A DNA stretch of 64,000 nt, taken from NCBI RefSeq assembly GCF_003732665.1, contig NZ_MOBP01000027.1, forward strand, positions 36,420 through 100,419, read 5' to 3'. Positions 37,261 through 46,061 of the stretch are shown here, piece after piece (position 1 is the stretch's first letter; each line of letters starts with the position of its first letter). The stretch comes from Pseudomonas frederiksbergensis. Its GTDB lineage: Bacteria > Pseudomonadota > Gammaproteobacteria > Pseudomonadales > Pseudomonadaceae. The notes under the pieces were generated by a model. It searched no databases. It was not told where the DNA came from and saw only the letters and a program-made list of their open reading frames with translations. A program made the translations under genes and the position numbers.

Positions 37261-39052
37261 ACCCTTCAGCGCCATCAAGGCCGTTGCCGCCGGTATCGAC
37301 TTTGCCGAGTTGCTGGTCGGCCGCCATGGTCTGTTCTGGAACGAGTACCGTCCCGAGGATGCCGCGTGCCGCATCTGGCACTGGCACGACGGCCAGGCCA
37401 AGTGCCTGACGCCGCCGGGGTTCAGTGCCCGCAGTCGCGTGTACGAATATGGCGGTGGAGCGTTTTGTCTGACAGACGACGGGATTGTTTTCGTCAACGA
37501 AGCGGACCAGCAACTGTACCGACAATCGCTGACGGGCGAGACGCCTGAAGTGCTGACGTCGACTGAGTGTCGTTATGGCGATCTACAGTTTGCGAATGGC
37601 CAGGTATTGGCAGTTGAAGAAAACCGTGATCAGCACCGTTTGGTGGCCATCGATCTGGCGGACGGCGCACGGCATTTGCTGGCCGAGGGCGCGGATTTTT
37701 ACGCCGCCCCGACGTTGAGCCCTGACGCACAACGCCTGGCCTGGATCGAGTGGAGCCGGCCCGATCAGCCGTGGACAGCGACCCGCTTGATGGTTGCCGC
37801 ACGCCTGAACGATGGCAGTTTTGCTCAACCCCGTTGCGTGGCGGGTGATCGGGCTCAGGAGTCCCTGCAACAGCCGCGCTTCGATGCCAGCGGCCGCTTG
37901 TATTGCCTGACGGATCGCGGCGGTTATTGGCAACCGTGGGTGGAATCGGCAGCAGGTTTGAACCCACTGACCAGCACCGCTGCCGATCACGGTCCGGCGC
38001 CGTGGCAACTCGGTGGCAGCACTTGGCTGCCCCTGGGAGAAGAACGTTATCTGGCGAGCTGGACCGAAGGTGGCTTCGGCCGACTGGGACTGTGCGGCGA
38101 CGCGGCGCAGGATTTCACCGGGGACTACAGCCGCTTCCGAAGTCTCGCACTGGATGAACGGTTTATTTACTGCATCGCCGGCTCGCCGATCAGTTCTTCG
38201 GCGGTCATTGCCATCGACCGCAGTACGCGGCAGGTCAAGGTCCTGGCCGGCGGCATTGCGCCGCTGCCCGCCGAGCAGATCAGCCGCCCGCAAACCCTGC
38301 GCTACCCGAGTGGTTCGGGCGAGGCCCATGGTTTCTTTTACCCGGCGATGACCGGCGCAGCGAAACCGCCGCTGGTGGTGTTCATCCACGGCGGCCCGAC
38401 CTCGGCCTGCTACCCGATGCTCGACCCACGTATCCAGTATTGGGCGCAACGGGGCTTTGCCGTGGCCGACCTCAACTACCGAGGCAGCAGCGGCTATGGC
38501 CGGGCTTATCGTCAGGCACTGCACTTGAGCTGGGGCAACGTGGATGTGGAAGATGCCTGCGCCGTGGTCGCCTACCTCGCCGAACGTGGGCTGATCGACG
38601 GCGACAAGGCCTTCATCCGTGGCGGCAGTGCCGGCGGCTACACCACCCTCTGCGCGCTGGCGTTTCACAAGGTCTTTCGCGCTGGGGCCAGCCTTTATGG
38701 CGTCAGCGATCCCGTTGCACTGGCCAGGGCAACCCATAAGTTCGAAGGCGACTATCTGGACTGGTTGATTGGCGATCCAGAGCAGGACGCCGAACGCTAT
38801 GCGGCACGAACGCCATTGCTGTATGCGAGCAATATTTCGGTGCCGGTGATTTTCTTTCAAGGCGAGTTGGATGCCGTGGTGGTGCCGCAACAAACCCGCG
38901 ATATGGTCACGGCGCTGGAGGACAACGGCATTCTGGTCGAGGCCCATTACTACGCTGACGAGCGTCATGGGTTTCGCAAGGCGGGGAACCAGGCGCATGC
39001 GCTGGAACAAGAGTGGTTGTTTTATCGGCGGGTGATGGAATTAGCCGATTGA
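37223..39052 (+). CDS. S9 family prolyl oligopeptidase-like peptidase of the pqq cluster
   Basis: A 609-residue serine peptidase: an N-terminal beta-propeller (about 1-350) and a C-terminal alpha/beta-hydrolase domain. The catalytic serine is in RGGSAGGYTT (about residue 469), the aspartate in GELDAVVVP (about 547) and the histidine in DERHGF (about 580). It overlaps the end of pqqE by 38 bases, so it is the last gene of the pqq operon. A similar gene follows pqqE in other pseudomonads; a role in degrading PqqA or its remnants is possible but inferred. Confidence 0.9.
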   Translation: MNETHASSLKAAEPFSAIKAVAAGIDFAELLVGRHGLFWNEYRPEDAACRIWHWHDGQAKCLTPPGFSARSRVYEYGGGAFCLTDDGIVFVNEADQQLYRQSLTGETPEVLTSTECRYGDLQFANGQVLAVEENRDQHRLVAIDLADGARHLLAEGADFYAAPTLSPDAQRLAWIEWSRPDQPWTATRLMVAARLNDGSFAQPRCVAGDRAQESLQQPRFDASGRLYCLTDRGGYWQPWVESAAGLNPLTSTAADHGPAPWQLGGSTWLPLGEERYLASWTEGGFGRLGLCGDAAQDFTGDYSRFRSLALDERFIYCIAGSPISSSAVIAIDRSTRQVKVLAGGIAPLPAEQISRPQTLRYPSGSGEAHGFFYPAMTGAAKPPLVVFIHGGPTSACYPMLDPRIQYWAQRGFAVADLNYRGSSGYGRAYRQALHLSWGNVDVEDACAVVAYLAERGLIDGDKAFIRGGSAGGYTTLCALAFHKVFRAGASLYGVSDPVALARATHKFEGDYLDWLIGDPEQDAERYAARTPLLYASNISVPVIFFQGELDAVVVPQQTRDMVTALEDNGILVEAHYYADERHGFRKAGNQAHALEQEWLFYRRVMELAD

Positions 39053-39065
39053 AACCGCGGCGCGC

Positions 39066-39163
39066 CCTTCGCGGGCAAGCCTCGCTCCTACAGGATTGAT
39101 GTCGTTAGCCCGATTTGTGGCACGACATAAAACCCGTAGGAGCGAGGCTTGCCCGCGAAAGCG
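39066..39163. repeat. REP pair, type B (REPIN)
   Basis: Inverted arms with core CGCGGGCAAGCCTCGCTCCT at 39066-39093 and about 39135-39163, between the S9 peptidase and the convergent Pmp3-like gene. Confidence 0.9.
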
Positions 39164-39184
39164 ATCTACCTGACGCCGCGAAAC

Positions 39185-39343
39185 TCAGCGCTTGGCGATG
39201 ATATACACCGCATGCACGATCCCCGGAATATACCCACACAACGTCAGCAGAATATTCAGCCAGAACGCCCCGCCGAAACCGACTTGCAGAAACACACCCA
39301 GGGGCGGCAACAGAATGGCGATGATGATTCGAATAAAGTCCAT
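39185..39343 (-). CDS. YqaE/Pmp3 family small membrane protein
   Basis: A 52-residue, very hydrophobic protein of the Pmp3/YqaE (UPF0057) family. I read MDFIRIIIAILLPPLGVFLQ, then VGFGGAFWLNILLTLCGYIP, then GIVHAVYIIAKR and a stop. The LPPLGVFLQVG and LTLCGYIPGIVHAVY blocks are the family signature, with two transmembrane helices. A good AGGAG lies seven bases before the ATG. It is below common size cut-offs and easily missed. Yeast and plant relatives influence membrane potential and salt tolerance; the bacterial role is not established. Confidence 0.95.
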   Translation of the reverse strand: MDFIRIIIAILLPPLGVFLQVGFGGAFWLNILLTLCGYIPGIVHAVYIIAKR

Positions 39344-39450
39344 GGGTCAGCTCCTGATTTGAAGTTGGCTCGTACGAGCCACACAACCAATCGACCTGCG
39401 CCGTTCGTCAGGGTTCAGTGCGGTTCTTCAGGCCAACATTTCGCAGAGAC

Positions 39451-39490
39451 AAAAAAAACGCCCCACACCAAAAGAATCAGGCATGGGGCG
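39451..39490 (-). terminator. Intrinsic terminator of the aminotransferase gene
   Basis: On the minus strand a 7-bp stem (CGCCCCA against TGGGGCG, 18-base loop) runs into eight Ts, about 50 bases beyond the aminotransferase stop. Confidence 0.75.
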
Positions 39491-39540
39491 ATGCGTTATT
39501 ACCGCGAGACGGTTCGGGAGTTCGTGCAGGACGGGTCTGA

Positions 39541-40824
39541 TCAGACGGCAATCCCTTTGCGGCACTGCAATTGCGCGGTGCGCACTCGGGAGAACGCTCG
39601 AGTCAGGCGCAACAGCATTTCATCGATGTTGGCTTTGCTGACGGTGAGGGCCGGGGTGAGGCGCAGGCAATCGGGCTGTGGCGCGTTGAGGAGCAAGCCT
39701 TCGTGGAGTGCGGCTTTGACTACGGCGTCTGCTGAATCGTCGGACAGGCTCAGTCCCCAAAGCAGGCCTTGCCCGCGCAATTCGCCGTGGCCGTAGCGAT
39801 GGGACAGGCGCCGGAGGCCTTCGCGAAGGTGTTGACCGGTCTGGCGCACATGATCGAGAAATCCGTGGTCCTGCACGCTGCCCAACACGGCCAGACCAGC
39901 CGCGGTCATCAGTGCATTGCCGTGGTGGGTGCCGGTCATTTCGCCGAGGTCGAAACAGCAGGCTTTGCCCCGGGCCAGCAACGCGGCCAACGGCACGCCG
40001 CCGCCCAGGCCTTTGCCGAGCACGACGATATCGGCCCGTACACCGTAGGATTGTTCCGCGAGCAAGGTGCCGCAGCGGCCAATCCCGGTTTGCACTTCGT
40101 CGAGAATCAGCAGGATGCCCAGTTCGCGGCACAAACGCTCAACACCCTTGAGGTAATGATCGTCCGCAGGAATCACTCCGGCTTCACTCTGAATCGGCTC
40201 GAGCATGATCGCCACGGTCCGGGCATCCACCGCCGCGTGCAACGCCGGAAGGTCATTGAACGGAACGTGGCTGAAACCCGGCAACTGCGGCTCGAATCGG
40301 TTGCTCAGGTTCGCGCTGTCCGACGCCGATATCGTCCCGAGACTACGACCATGGCAACCGTTGCTGGCCACGATGATCCGCGAAGCACCGCCACGATGCA
40401 GTTGGCCCCACTTGCGGGCCAGTTTGATCGCTGCGTCACAGGCTTCGCTGCCACTGTTGAGCAGATACGCCTGGTCGCTGCCGGTGCTGGCGCAGAGGCG
40501 ATCAGCGAGGTTGAGCATGCCACGGTTATGCAGGCCGAAACCGGGGTTGATCAGTGCCCGGGCCTGATCAGAAATTGCGTTAACCAGCACTGTAGGGCTG
40601 TGTCCTAGGCTGTTGGCCCCGCCACCCTGGGTGAAATCCAGATAAGCGCGGTCATCGCTGTCCCATAACCATGAGCCCTGGCCCCGCACAAAAATCTGTT
40701 GCGGCCGCTCGACACTGGGCATCAGGCACTCGCTGGAAAGGTTGTCACTACGGGTCGGCAGTGAAGCGTCCATGACCAAATCATCAAGACTGGGTGGATT
40801 GCGCCGCAAATTGAACAGATTCAT
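39541..40824 (-). CDS. Class III (acetylornithine-type) aspartate aminotransferase family protein
   Basis: A PLP-dependent aminotransferase of 427 residues, fold type I class III. Visible are LLNSGSEACDAAIKLAR (about 121-137), LILDEVQTGIGR with D242, and the Schiff-base lysine K271 in VVLGKGLGGGVP. The family includes acetylornithine and 4-aminobutyrate transaminases. The real amino donor is unknown, but the lysine/aminovalerate genes nearby make an omega-amino acid plausible. I chose ATG 40824: a GAGG lies nine bases upstream, although it sits in a hairpin. It is divergent from a LysR gene. Confidence 0.88.
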   Translation of the reverse strand: MNLFNLRRNPPSLDDLVMDASLPTRSDNLSSECLMPSVERPQQIFVRGQGSWLWDSDDRAYLDFTQGGGANSLGHSPTVLVNAISDQARALINPGFGLHNRGMLNLADRLCASTGSDQAYLLNSGSEACDAAIKLARKWGQLHRGGASRIIVASNGCHGRSLGTISASDSANLSNRFEPQLPGFSHVPFNDLPALHAAVDARTVAIMLEPIQSEAGVIPADDHYLKGVERLCRELGILLILDEVQTGIGRCGTLLAEQSYGVRADIVVLGKGLGGGVPLAALLARGKACCFDLGEMTGTHHGNALMTAAGLAVLGSVQDHGFLDHVRQTGQHLREGLRRLSHRYGHGELRGQGLLWGLSLSDDSADAVVKAALHEGLLLNAPQPDCLRLTPALTVSKANIDEMLLRLTRAFSRVRTAQLQCRKGIAV

Positions 40825-40827
40825 CGC

Positions 40828-40851
40828 AAAAAACCTCGCTGGAGGTTTTTT
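40828..40851 (-). promoter_or_regulatory. Hairpin covering the Shine-Dalgarno of the aminotransferase gene
   Basis: On the minus strand AAAAAACCTC and GAGGTTTTTT form a perfect 10-bp stem with a CAGC loop, ending three bases before the ATG. The GAGG of the 3' arm is the only Shine-Dalgarno candidate, so the stem would hide it. Confidence 0.6.
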
Positions 40852-40993
40852 GTCTTTCCTATGCAAACACCATCGCTGCAAACGGTATTCATCGTGCGTT
40901 CCGGCCCTGTAAGCCTTGTGAATGCGGTTAGACTAGGGCCGAGCACGGCGTTGAGCCATTTCGATTTCACAGTATTTTCGATAAGTATTACTT

Positions 40994-41914
40994 ATGGATT
41001 TCAAGCAACTGCGTTATTTCGTCGCGGTCTACGAAGAAGGCCACGTGGGCCGGGCTGCCGAACGATTGTCCATCTCGCAACCGGCGCTGTCGCAGCAGAT
41101 CCGCCACTTGGAACAGAACCTCGATGTGAGCCTGTTCGAGCGCAGCAGCAAACGCCTGTTGCCGACCCTGGCGGCGCACACGTTGTACAACCACGCGTTG
41201 CCCCTGCTCGATGGCCTGCAACGGGCGCGGGAAGCCTTGGGCAACTTCAAGGGTCAGGCATTGCGCACCCTGGCCATTGGCGTGTTGCAGACCGTGCACA
41301 GCAGCCTGGTGCCGCAGATGCTGGAACGGGTGCGCAAGGCCCAGCCGCATCTGGTGGTGCAGATTTATGAACTGACGGGCCTGGAGATCGAGCGGCGCTT
41401 GCTCAACGGTTCCCTGGACATCGGCATCAGCTACCTGCCAACGCGTCAGCCAGGGTTGCACGGCGTAATGCTGTACGAAGATGAACTGACCCTTGTCATC
41501 CCGGCGGATCATCCGCTGCGGGAATTCAAGAAAGTTTCCATGAGCCAGGCGGCAGAGTTGCCGATGCTGCTGTTGGGCGAAGAGTTTCAGCTGCGGCAGA
41601 TCTGGCAGACACAATTAGCCAATCTGGGCCGGCGTCCTCAAGTGCAGGCCGAGCTGAACAACATGGCGGGGATTCTCGACAGTCTGCCCCATACCCGACT
41701 GGCCACGGTTCTCCCGGGGCGTTCGCAAAAAGCGCTTGGCAGTCATGAGTTGCTGTGGAAACCGCTGACCGAGCCGCGAGTGCCGTTAAAAGTCGGGTTG
41801 GTGTGTCGAGATGTGCAACGGCAACAGGCCTCGCTGGCCTTGTTGCAGACATTGCTGGAGGAAGTCCTGAATGGACCTGATGACCGCTTGAAAGGCTCGT
41901 CAACAATGGCCTGA
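40994..41914 (+). CDS. LysR-type transcriptional regulator
   Basis: A 306-residue LysR regulator: an N-terminal winged helix-turn-helix (MDFKQLRYFVAVYEEGHVGR, then AAERLSISQPALSQQIRHLE) and a periplasmic-binding-like effector domain (about 90-295). It is transcribed away from the aminotransferase gene, and LysR regulators usually control the divergent neighbour, so control of the aminotransferase is a reasonable inference. A terminator follows at 41931. The effector is unknown. Confidence 0.92.
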   Translation: MDFKQLRYFVAVYEEGHVGRAAERLSISQPALSQQIRHLEQNLDVSLFERSSKRLLPTLAAHTLYNHALPLLDGLQRAREALGNFKGQALRTLAIGVLQTVHSSLVPQMLERVRKAQPHLVVQIYELTGLEIERRLLNGSLDIGISYLPTRQPGLHGVMLYEDELTLVIPADHPLREFKKVSMSQAAELPMLLLGEEFQLRQIWQTQLANLGRRPQVQAELNNMAGILDSLPHTRLATVLPGRSQKALGSHELLWKPLTEPRVPLKVGLVCRDVQRQQASLALLQTLLEEVLNGPDDRLKGSSTMA

Positions 41915-41930
41915 GCACTTTTCTACGGAC

Positions 41931-41960
41931 AAAGAAAACCCCGCCGAAGCGGGGCTTTGC
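41931..41960 (+). terminator. Terminator behind the LysR gene
   Basis: AACCCCGC against GCGGGGCTT with a CGAA loop, 17 bases after the LysR stop. The T run is short (three Ts), while the opposite strand has a TTTTC run, so it may serve either direction. Confidence 0.65.
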
Positions 41961-42108
41961 AGACTGTTTCCCTGACATCCATTTCACTCCGCCGTCCTGG
42001 CAGAATCCTACGTGTCCGTGTTGTTGCTTTGCGCTTCCTGCGCGACGTCCATGTGAAGTAGATTAGCTCTGGATCCAATCCGCGCATATGGGAGAACAGC
42101 AGCACGTC

Positions 42109-42128
42109 ATGTAAGAGAATGCTTACAT
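42109..42128. promoter_or_regulatory. ATGTAAG inverted repeat behind the acyl-CoA dehydrogenase
   Basis: ATGTAAG and CTTACAT in inverted orientation with a six-base spacer, 13 bases beyond the stop of the minus-strand dehydrogenase. There is no T run. It could be a protein-binding site or mRNA end structure; I cannot tell which. Confidence 0.35.
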
Positions 42129-42140
42129 TACGTTAAAGGG

Positions 42141-43919
42141 TCAGAACTGCGATGCGTCCAGCAGGAACAGCGATTCGCTACCGGCCTTCACCGACGCGCT
42201 CAGCGAGTGAATCCGTGGCAGCAGACGGGCGAAATAGAACCGCGCGGTGCCAAGTTTGCTCGCGTAGAAATCGTCCTGCGCTTCTTTGCCGAAAGCGGCC
42301 TTGGCCATCAATGCCCACATGTAGGCATAGGCAACGTATCCAAATACTTGCAGATACTCGACCGAGGCTGCGCCAATTTCATTCGGGTTGTTTTTCGCCC
42401 GGTCCAGCAACCACAAAGTCAGCTCATCAAGGGTTGTCACCGCGTCGTTCAGCGGTTTGGTGAACTCCGCCAGATCAGCACTGGCCGTGGCGGTGAAGTG
42501 ACGAATCTCGTCGGCGAACAGGTTGTAGAACGCCCCGCCGCTGCCGACGATCTTGCGCCCGACCAGGTCCAGCGCCTGGATGCCGTTGGTGCCTTCGTAG
42601 ATCTGGGTGATGCGCACGTCGCGCACCAGTTGTTCCTGGCCCCACTCACGGATGTAACCGTGGCCGCCGAACACTTGCTGGCCGTGAACCGTGGTTTCCA
42701 GGCCCAGGTCGGTCAGGAATGCCTTGGCCACCGGTGTCAGCAGCGCCACCAGGTCTTCCGCACGCTTGCGGGTGGTCGGGTCTTCGCTGAACTTGGCGGT
42801 GTCCAGTTGCATCGCCACGTAGGTGGAAAACGCACGGCCGCCTTCGTTCGAGGCTTTCATGGTCAACAGCATGCGCCGCACATCCGGGTGGACGATGATC
42901 GGGTCAGCGACCTTGTCTTTGTTCTGCGCGCCAGTCGGCGAACGGCTTTGCAGGCGATCCCGCGCATATTCGACAGCGTTCTGGTACGAGCGCTCGCCGG
43001 TAGCCAGGCCCTGAATACCCACGCCCAAACGCTCGTAGTTCATCATAGTGAACATCGCCGCCAGGCCTTTGTTCGGCTCGCCGACCAGGTAACCCACGGC
43101 TTCGTCGAAGTTCATCACGCAGGTCGCGGAGGCCTGGATGCCCATTTTGTGTTCGATCGAACCGCAGTTCGCCGGGTTGCGCGCGCCCAGGCTGCCATCA
43201 GCATTGACCATGAACTTCGGCACCAGGAACAGCGAGATGCCTTTCGGCCCGGCCGGTGCATCCGGCAGTTTGGCCAGAACCAGGTGAATAATGTTCTCGG
43301 TCAGGTCGTGTTCGCCGCCGGTGATGAAGATCTTGGTGCCGCTGACTTTGTAGGATCCGTCGGCCTGAGGTTCAGCCTTGGTGCGGATGATCCCCAGGTC
43401 CGTGCCGGCGTGGGGTTCGGTCAGGCACATGGAGCCGGCCCAGACGCCGGCGTACATGTTTGGCAGGTACGCGGCTTTCAGTTCGTCGCTGGCGTGGGCA
43501 TTGATCGACAGGCAGGCGCCGGCGGTCAGCATCGGGTACAGACCGAACGACAGGCTGGCGGAGTTGACCATTTCTTCGACCTGGGCCGACACAGCCTTGG
43601 GCATGCCCATGCCGCCGTAGGAAGGATCACCACCGACCCCGACCCAACCGCCTTCGGCATAAGTCTGATAAGCCTGGGGGAAACCTGCCGGCGTGGTGAC
43701 GGCACCGTCCGCCCAATGGCAACCTTCTTCGTCAGCCGCACGGCTCAGGGGCGCTATGCTTTTGCTGGTGACTTTGCCGGCTTCTTCGAGAATGGCTTCG
43801 ACCGTTTCGGCATCGACGGTGTCCGCCAGCGCCGGCAGCTCGGCCCAGAGTTTGGCGACCTCGAAAACTTCATTGAGGACGAAGCGCATATCGCGCAGGG
43901 GCGCTTTGTAGTCAGCCAT
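42141..43919 (-). CDS. Acyl-CoA dehydrogenase (FadE-like, first paralogue)
   Basis: A 592-residue FAD-dependent acyl-CoA dehydrogenase catalysing the first oxidation of fatty-acid beta-oxidation. The N-terminal extension ADYKAPLRDMRFVLNEVFEV and an extra C-terminal domain mark the long bacterial subgroup. FAD/substrate blocks SMCLTEPHAGTDLGIIRTKA and KIFITGGEHDLTENI are present, and the catalytic glutamate lies in IYEGTNGIQALDL. It is one of three such genes in this 10-kb stretch, comparable to a triple cluster in P. aeruginosa upstream of the bio genes (PA0506-0508, recalled). Chain-length preference is unknown. Confidence 0.93.
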   Translation of the reverse strand: MADYKAPLRDMRFVLNEVFEVAKLWAELPALADTVDAETVEAILEEAGKVTSKSIAPLSRAADEEGCHWADGAVTTPAGFPQAYQTYAEGGWVGVGGDPSYGGMGMPKAVSAQVEEMVNSASLSFGLYPMLTAGACLSINAHASDELKAAYLPNMYAGVWAGSMCLTEPHAGTDLGIIRTKAEPQADGSYKVSGTKIFITGGEHDLTENIIHLVLAKLPDAPAGPKGISLFLVPKFMVNADGSLGARNPANCGSIEHKMGIQASATCVMNFDEAVGYLVGEPNKGLAAMFTMMNYERLGVGIQGLATGERSYQNAVEYARDRLQSRSPTGAQNKDKVADPIIVHPDVRRMLLTMKASNEGGRAFSTYVAMQLDTAKFSEDPTTRKRAEDLVALLTPVAKAFLTDLGLETTVHGQQVFGGHGYIREWGQEQLVRDVRITQIYEGTNGIQALDLVGRKIVGSGGAFYNLFADEIRHFTATASADLAEFTKPLNDAVTTLDELTLWLLDRAKNNPNEIGAASVEYLQVFGYVAYAYMWALMAKAAFGKEAQDDFYASKLGTARFYFARLLPRIHSLSASVKAGSESLFLLDASQF

Positions 43920-44065
43920 GGCAAACCTCGCAGGATCTTTACAGGTGATTCGTAGGAAGAGTGATTTCGTTGAGTTCGAGTGTAACCCAACAACTTTTAC
44001 GACACATAGGGTCAGCTCATGACTGATTTGTAATGTTTAGTCATCAGAGTGCATCTGAGAAAATG

Positions 44066-44159
44066 CATTCGCGGGCAAGCCTCGCTCCTACAGGTCTTCG
44101 CCGTGCACCGATTACGCGAACGACACAGAACATGTAGGAGCGAGGCTTGCCCGCGAAGC
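44066..44159. repeat. REP pair, type B (REPIN)
   Basis: Inverted arms with core CGCGGGCAAGCCTCGCTCCT at 44066-44094 and about 44131-44159, between the first and second acyl-CoA dehydrogenase genes. Confidence 0.9.
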
Positions 44160-44174
44160 TTTTAAACCGACGTC

Positions 44175-45971
44175 TCAGAGCGCAAACAACTCCGCCGGCA
44201 GCTTCATCAGGCAATCACTCCCCGCCTCGATCGCCGCCCGATGAGCGGCGGTGCGTGGCAGCAATCGCTTGAAATAGAACTCGCAGGTCGCCAGTTTGCC
44301 GCGCAAATAATCCGCATCACCGCTGCCCGCCTCCAACTGCGCCTGAGCCACCAGCGCCATACGCAACCACAGATAGCCGAGGATGATGTAACCGCTGTAC
44401 ATCAAGTAATCCACCGACGCCGCGCCGACTTCATCCGGATTTTTCATCGCGGCCATGCCGATTTTCGTCGTCACCTCGCCCCACTGCTGATTCAACTCGT
44501 TGAGCTGCGCCACGAAGCTACCCAACTGCGGATGCTCGGCGTTGGCCGCGCAGAGCTTGTGGACGATTTTGGTGAAGCCACGCAGCAGCTTGCCCTGGCT
44601 GCCGAGGACTTTGCGCCCCAGCAGATCCAGCGCCTGAATGCCATTGGTGCCCTCGTAGATCGGCGCAATCCGACAGTCGCGCACCAGCTGCTCCATGCCC
44701 CACTCGCGGATGAAGCCGTGACCGCCAAACACCTGCATGCCGTGGTTGGTCACTTCCAGGCCGGTGTCGGTCATGAAGGCTTTGCAGATCGGCGTGAGAA
44801 ACGCCAACAAGTCCTCGGCCTCCTGGCGCGCCGTTGCATCCGCACTTAAATGCGCAACATCCAGCAACTGCGCGGTGAAATAGGTCAGCGCCCGGTTGCC
44901 TTCGTTGAAGGCCTTCATGGTCAGCAACATTCGCCGCACATCCGGATGCACGATGATCGGGTCAGCGACTTTTTCCGGGGCTTTAGGGCCGGTCAGCGAA
45001 CGCATTTGCAAACGATCGTTGGCGTACTTGATCGCGCCTTGGAAGCTCGCTTCGCCCAGACATAACCCTTGCATGCCCGTGCCGAGGCGTGCGTGGTTCA
45101 TCATGGTGAACATGCAGTTCAGGCCCTTGTTCGCTTCACCAATCAAATAGCCCTTGGCGTCGTCGAAATTGAGCACGCAGGTGGCCGAAGCCTTGATGCC
45201 CATTTTGTGTTCGATGGAGCCGCAGGAAACGCCGTTGCGCTCGCCCGCTTCGCCGTCAGCATCGGGTAGGAATTTGGGCACGATAAACAGCGAAATGCCC
45301 TTGGTCCCGGCCGGCGCGTCCGGCAGTTTTGCCAACACCAGATGAATGATGTTGTCACTCATGTCGTGTTCGCCGGCGGAGATGAAAATCTTGCTGCCGG
45401 AAATCGCGTAACTGCCATCGGCCTGGGGCACGGCGCGGGTCTTGATAATGCCCAGGTCGGTGCCGCAATGGGCTTCGGTCAGGCACATGGTGCCGGTCCA
45501 TTGGCCTGCTGTGAGTTTGCTCAGGTAGGTCTGTTTTTGTTCTTCGGTGCCGTGGGCGTGGATCGCTGACATTGCGCCGTGGGTCAGGCCTGGGTACATG
45601 CCCCAGGACGTGTTGCTGGACGCGATCATCTCGCTGATGACCAGGCCCAGCGAGCTCGGTAAACCCTGGCCGCCGTATACCGGATCCGCCGCCAGACCAT
45701 GCCAGCCTGCCTCAACGTATTGTGCGAAGGCTTGCTTGAAGCCTGTAGGCGTTGTCACCACGCCATTGTCGAAATGGCAGCCTTCTTCGTCACCGCTGCG
45801 ATTGAGCGGTGCCAGGACGTTCTCACAGAATTTCGCGCCTTCTTCGAGGATCGCGTTGACCATGTCCGGGCTGGCATCAGTGGCGCCCAGTGCGGCGTAG
45901 TTGCTGTGAAAGTCGAAGACGTGGTCGATCAGGAAGCGCATGTCGCGCAGGGGAGCTTTGTACTCAGGCAT
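44175..45971 (-). CDS. Acyl-CoA dehydrogenase (FadE-like, second paralogue)
   Basis: A 598-residue paralogue of the first dehydrogenase. It has the same N-terminal pattern PEYKAPLRDMRFLIDHVFDF, TMCLTEAHCGTDLGIIKTRA, the catalytic glutamate in IYEGTNGIQALDLLGRK, and a C-terminal acyl-CoA dehydrogenase tail domain. I chose ATG 45971, preceded by GGAG at eight bases; the frame is open a further 48 bases upstream with no good site. It is separated from its neighbours by REP elements and a diguanylate cyclase gene, so it is probably transcribed on its own. Confidence 0.93.
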   Translation of the reverse strand: MPEYKAPLRDMRFLIDHVFDFHSNYAALGATDASPDMVNAILEEGAKFCENVLAPLNRSGDEEGCHFDNGVVTTPTGFKQAFAQYVEAGWHGLAADPVYGGQGLPSSLGLVISEMIASSNTSWGMYPGLTHGAMSAIHAHGTEEQKQTYLSKLTAGQWTGTMCLTEAHCGTDLGIIKTRAVPQADGSYAISGSKIFISAGEHDMSDNIIHLVLAKLPDAPAGTKGISLFIVPKFLPDADGEAGERNGVSCGSIEHKMGIKASATCVLNFDDAKGYLIGEANKGLNCMFTMMNHARLGTGMQGLCLGEASFQGAIKYANDRLQMRSLTGPKAPEKVADPIIVHPDVRRMLLTMKAFNEGNRALTYFTAQLLDVAHLSADATARQEAEDLLAFLTPICKAFMTDTGLEVTNHGMQVFGGHGFIREWGMEQLVRDCRIAPIYEGTNGIQALDLLGRKVLGSQGKLLRGFTKIVHKLCAANAEHPQLGSFVAQLNELNQQWGEVTTKIGMAAMKNPDEVGAASVDYLMYSGYIILGYLWLRMALVAQAQLEAGSGDADYLRGKLATCEFYFKRLLPRTAAHRAAIEAGSDCLMKLPAELFAL

Positions 45972-46061
45972 GGTCGTTTCTCCGGCGGCAGATTCCTCAA
46001 ACCTACTGCCGCGCACCACGCCTCACAATCACAGTCCAGACGCTGAATGCGCCGTCATCAC

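Noticed and set aside
42207..43955. 582-codon plus-strand open frame across the first acyl-CoA dehydrogenase
   Set aside because: Mirror of a solid minus-strand gene; its composition is that of a complement frame. Similar shadows over the third dehydrogenase, rpoD, prkA and the PhoX gene were dropped for the same reason.
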